DNA of 55,126 bases, taken from NCBI RefSeq assembly GCF_020054945.1, contig NZ_JAIHAU010000007.1:1-55126 (forward strand). Reading direction: 5' to 3'. Under the pieces are notes generated by a model that saw only the letters and a program-made list of their open reading frames with translations, was not told the DNA's origin and did not search any database. Below, one piece after another: positions 52,563 through 55,126 of the stretch (position 1 is its first letter; each line of letters opens with the position of its first letter). The DNA comes from Mahella sp. Its GTDB lineage: Bacteria; Bacillota; Clostridia; Mahellales; Mahellaceae. Both the position numbers and the translations under genes were made by a program.

Positions 52563-53081
52563 ATGGACTTCTATGATGTTATAAGTAACAGGCGTGCCGT
52601 AAGGCGCTATAAGGAAGGCATTATAAACGATGAGGCCTTAAAGCGCATTATGGAAGCCACCAGGCGGGCCCCATCCTGGGCCAACCGCCAATGCTGGCGT
52701 TTTATCCTTATAAAGGATCGGGAAACCATGATGAAACTGGGCCAAATACGCAGTTATCGCCCGGACATAAGCTGCTATGAAAAAGCGGGCGCTATAGCAG
52801 TGCTATGCGCTGATCCATCGGCTTCGGGAGAAATGAACGGCAAACAATATTATATGCTGGATGCCGGCATAGCCATGGAGCACCTGATACTGGCAGCTAC
52901 AGCCCAAGGGCTTGGTACATGCTGGATAGGGGCTATAGACGAACAACCTATAAAGCAGCTTCTTCATATACCGCATCAATACCGCGTTATAGCATTCACT
53001 CCTATAGGCTATGCTGACGAGCAGCCGCCATTGCGCAGCAGATTGCCGCTTGATGAAGTATTCCACATAAACAAATGGTAG
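52563..53081 (+). CDS. Nitroreductase family flavoprotein
   Basis: This 172-residue FMN-dependent protein starts MDFYDVISNRRAVRRYKEG, with the FMN phosphate-binding Arg-Arg region. It continues with ATRRAPSWANRQCWRFILIKD (about 33-53), AGIAMEHLILAATAQGLGTCWIGA (about 100-123) and a short C-terminus. These are typical of the small one-domain nitroreductases that use NAD(P)H. It is probably cotranscribed with the upstream alpha-oxoamine synthase gene. The natural substrate is unknown. Confidence 0.87.
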   Translation: MDFYDVISNRRAVRRYKEGIINDEALKRIMEATRRAPSWANRQCWRFILIKDRETMMKLGQIRSYRPDISCYEKAGAIAVLCADPSASGEMNGKQYYMLDAGIAMEHLILAATAQGLGTCWIGAIDEQPIKQLLHIPHQYRVIAFTPIGYADEQPPLRSRLPLDEVFHINKW

Positions 53082-53109
53082 ATATGATTCCATAAAAGCG
53101 CATATTATG

Positions 53110-53144
53110 ACAAAAGCCTGTGATGTTTAATCACAGGCTTTTGT
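53110..53144. terminator. Bidirectional terminator between nitroreductase and groEL
   Basis: ACAAAAGCCTGTGAT and ATCACAGGCTTTTGT form a perfect 15-bp stem with a 5-base loop, with T-rich 3' arms on both strands. It lies between convergent genes. Confidence 0.9.
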
Positions 53145-53154
53145 GTATCATCTA

Positions 53155-54798
<1,644 letters not shown>

Positions 54799-54804
54799 TC
54801 ATTA

Positions 54805-55107
<303 letters not shown>

Positions 55108-55126
55108 CTAAATTTATTATGTAATA

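Overview
The window looks like chromosome of an anaerobic, endospore-forming member of the Firmicutes (Clostridia, moderate GC). Evidence for this: a SpoIIP sporulation hydrolase, a YabE-type G5/3D-domain protein next to ksgA, an RpsU-YqeY pair, an ECF-type CbiM, sigma-A-like promoters with strong AGGAGG ribosome sites, and several CUT1 sugar transporter genes. A Mahella/Thermoanaerobacterales-like organism would fit, but the species is a guess.

Layout. 1-8.9 kb: partial yqeY, rpsU, an esterase-like hydrolase, a zur-znuACB zinc-uptake operon, the YabE-like cell-wall protein, a ksgA gene broken by a deletion, an orphan CbiM-PDGLE pair and a GH4 glycosidase. 8.9-13.8 kb: an AraC regulator, a heavy-metal P-type ATPase with a palindromic operator candidate, a TrpB2-type tryptophan synthase beta chain, and two different intergenic repeats. 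13.8-16.9 kb: a large UPF0182 membrane protein whose 5' end abuts a compact structured-RNA element. That element resembles an IscB-type (HEARO/omega RNA) IS200/IS605 derivative that has lost its ORF. 16.9-21.9 kb: a flavin-based extracellular electron transfer (FLEET-like) locus, with polyprenyl synthase (DmkB-like), Gx-transporter (EetB-like), NusG-domain-II protein (EetA-like) and ApbE/FmnB on one strand, diverging from a long Ndh2 with a membrane C-terminus.

22-42.8 kb is a carbohydrate island. One long minus-strand operon carries a solute-binding lipoprotein, a second solute-binding protein of about 1000 residues with an extra N-terminal half, two separate permease pairs, an NHL/TPR/Yip1 membrane protein, a DUF5696 exported protein, a LacI regulator and a GH94 phosphorylase. 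A second transcript encodes a PF10091-like glycosidase and a GH35 enzyme. Three perfect GAAACGTTTC-centred palindromes sit at the two promoters and are probably the targets of the LacI protein. No ATPase subunit is encoded here, as is common for CUT1 systems that share an MsmX-type ATPase.

42.8-55.1 kb: a sporulation-linked cluster (DUF1614, SpoIIP, two DUF3189 paralogues), a SWIM/SNF2 helicase, YchF, a GH130 protein with an apparent internal deletion, a second copy of the intergenic repeat, an alpha-oxoamine synthase, a nitroreductase and groES-groEL. No tRNA, rRNA or CRISPR array was recognised. The points most worth a second look are the ORF-less omega-RNA element, the FLEET locus, the two-pair ABC/NHL/DUF5696 operon with its operators, the repeat whose core is flipped between copies, and the two apparently deleted genes (ksgA, GH130).
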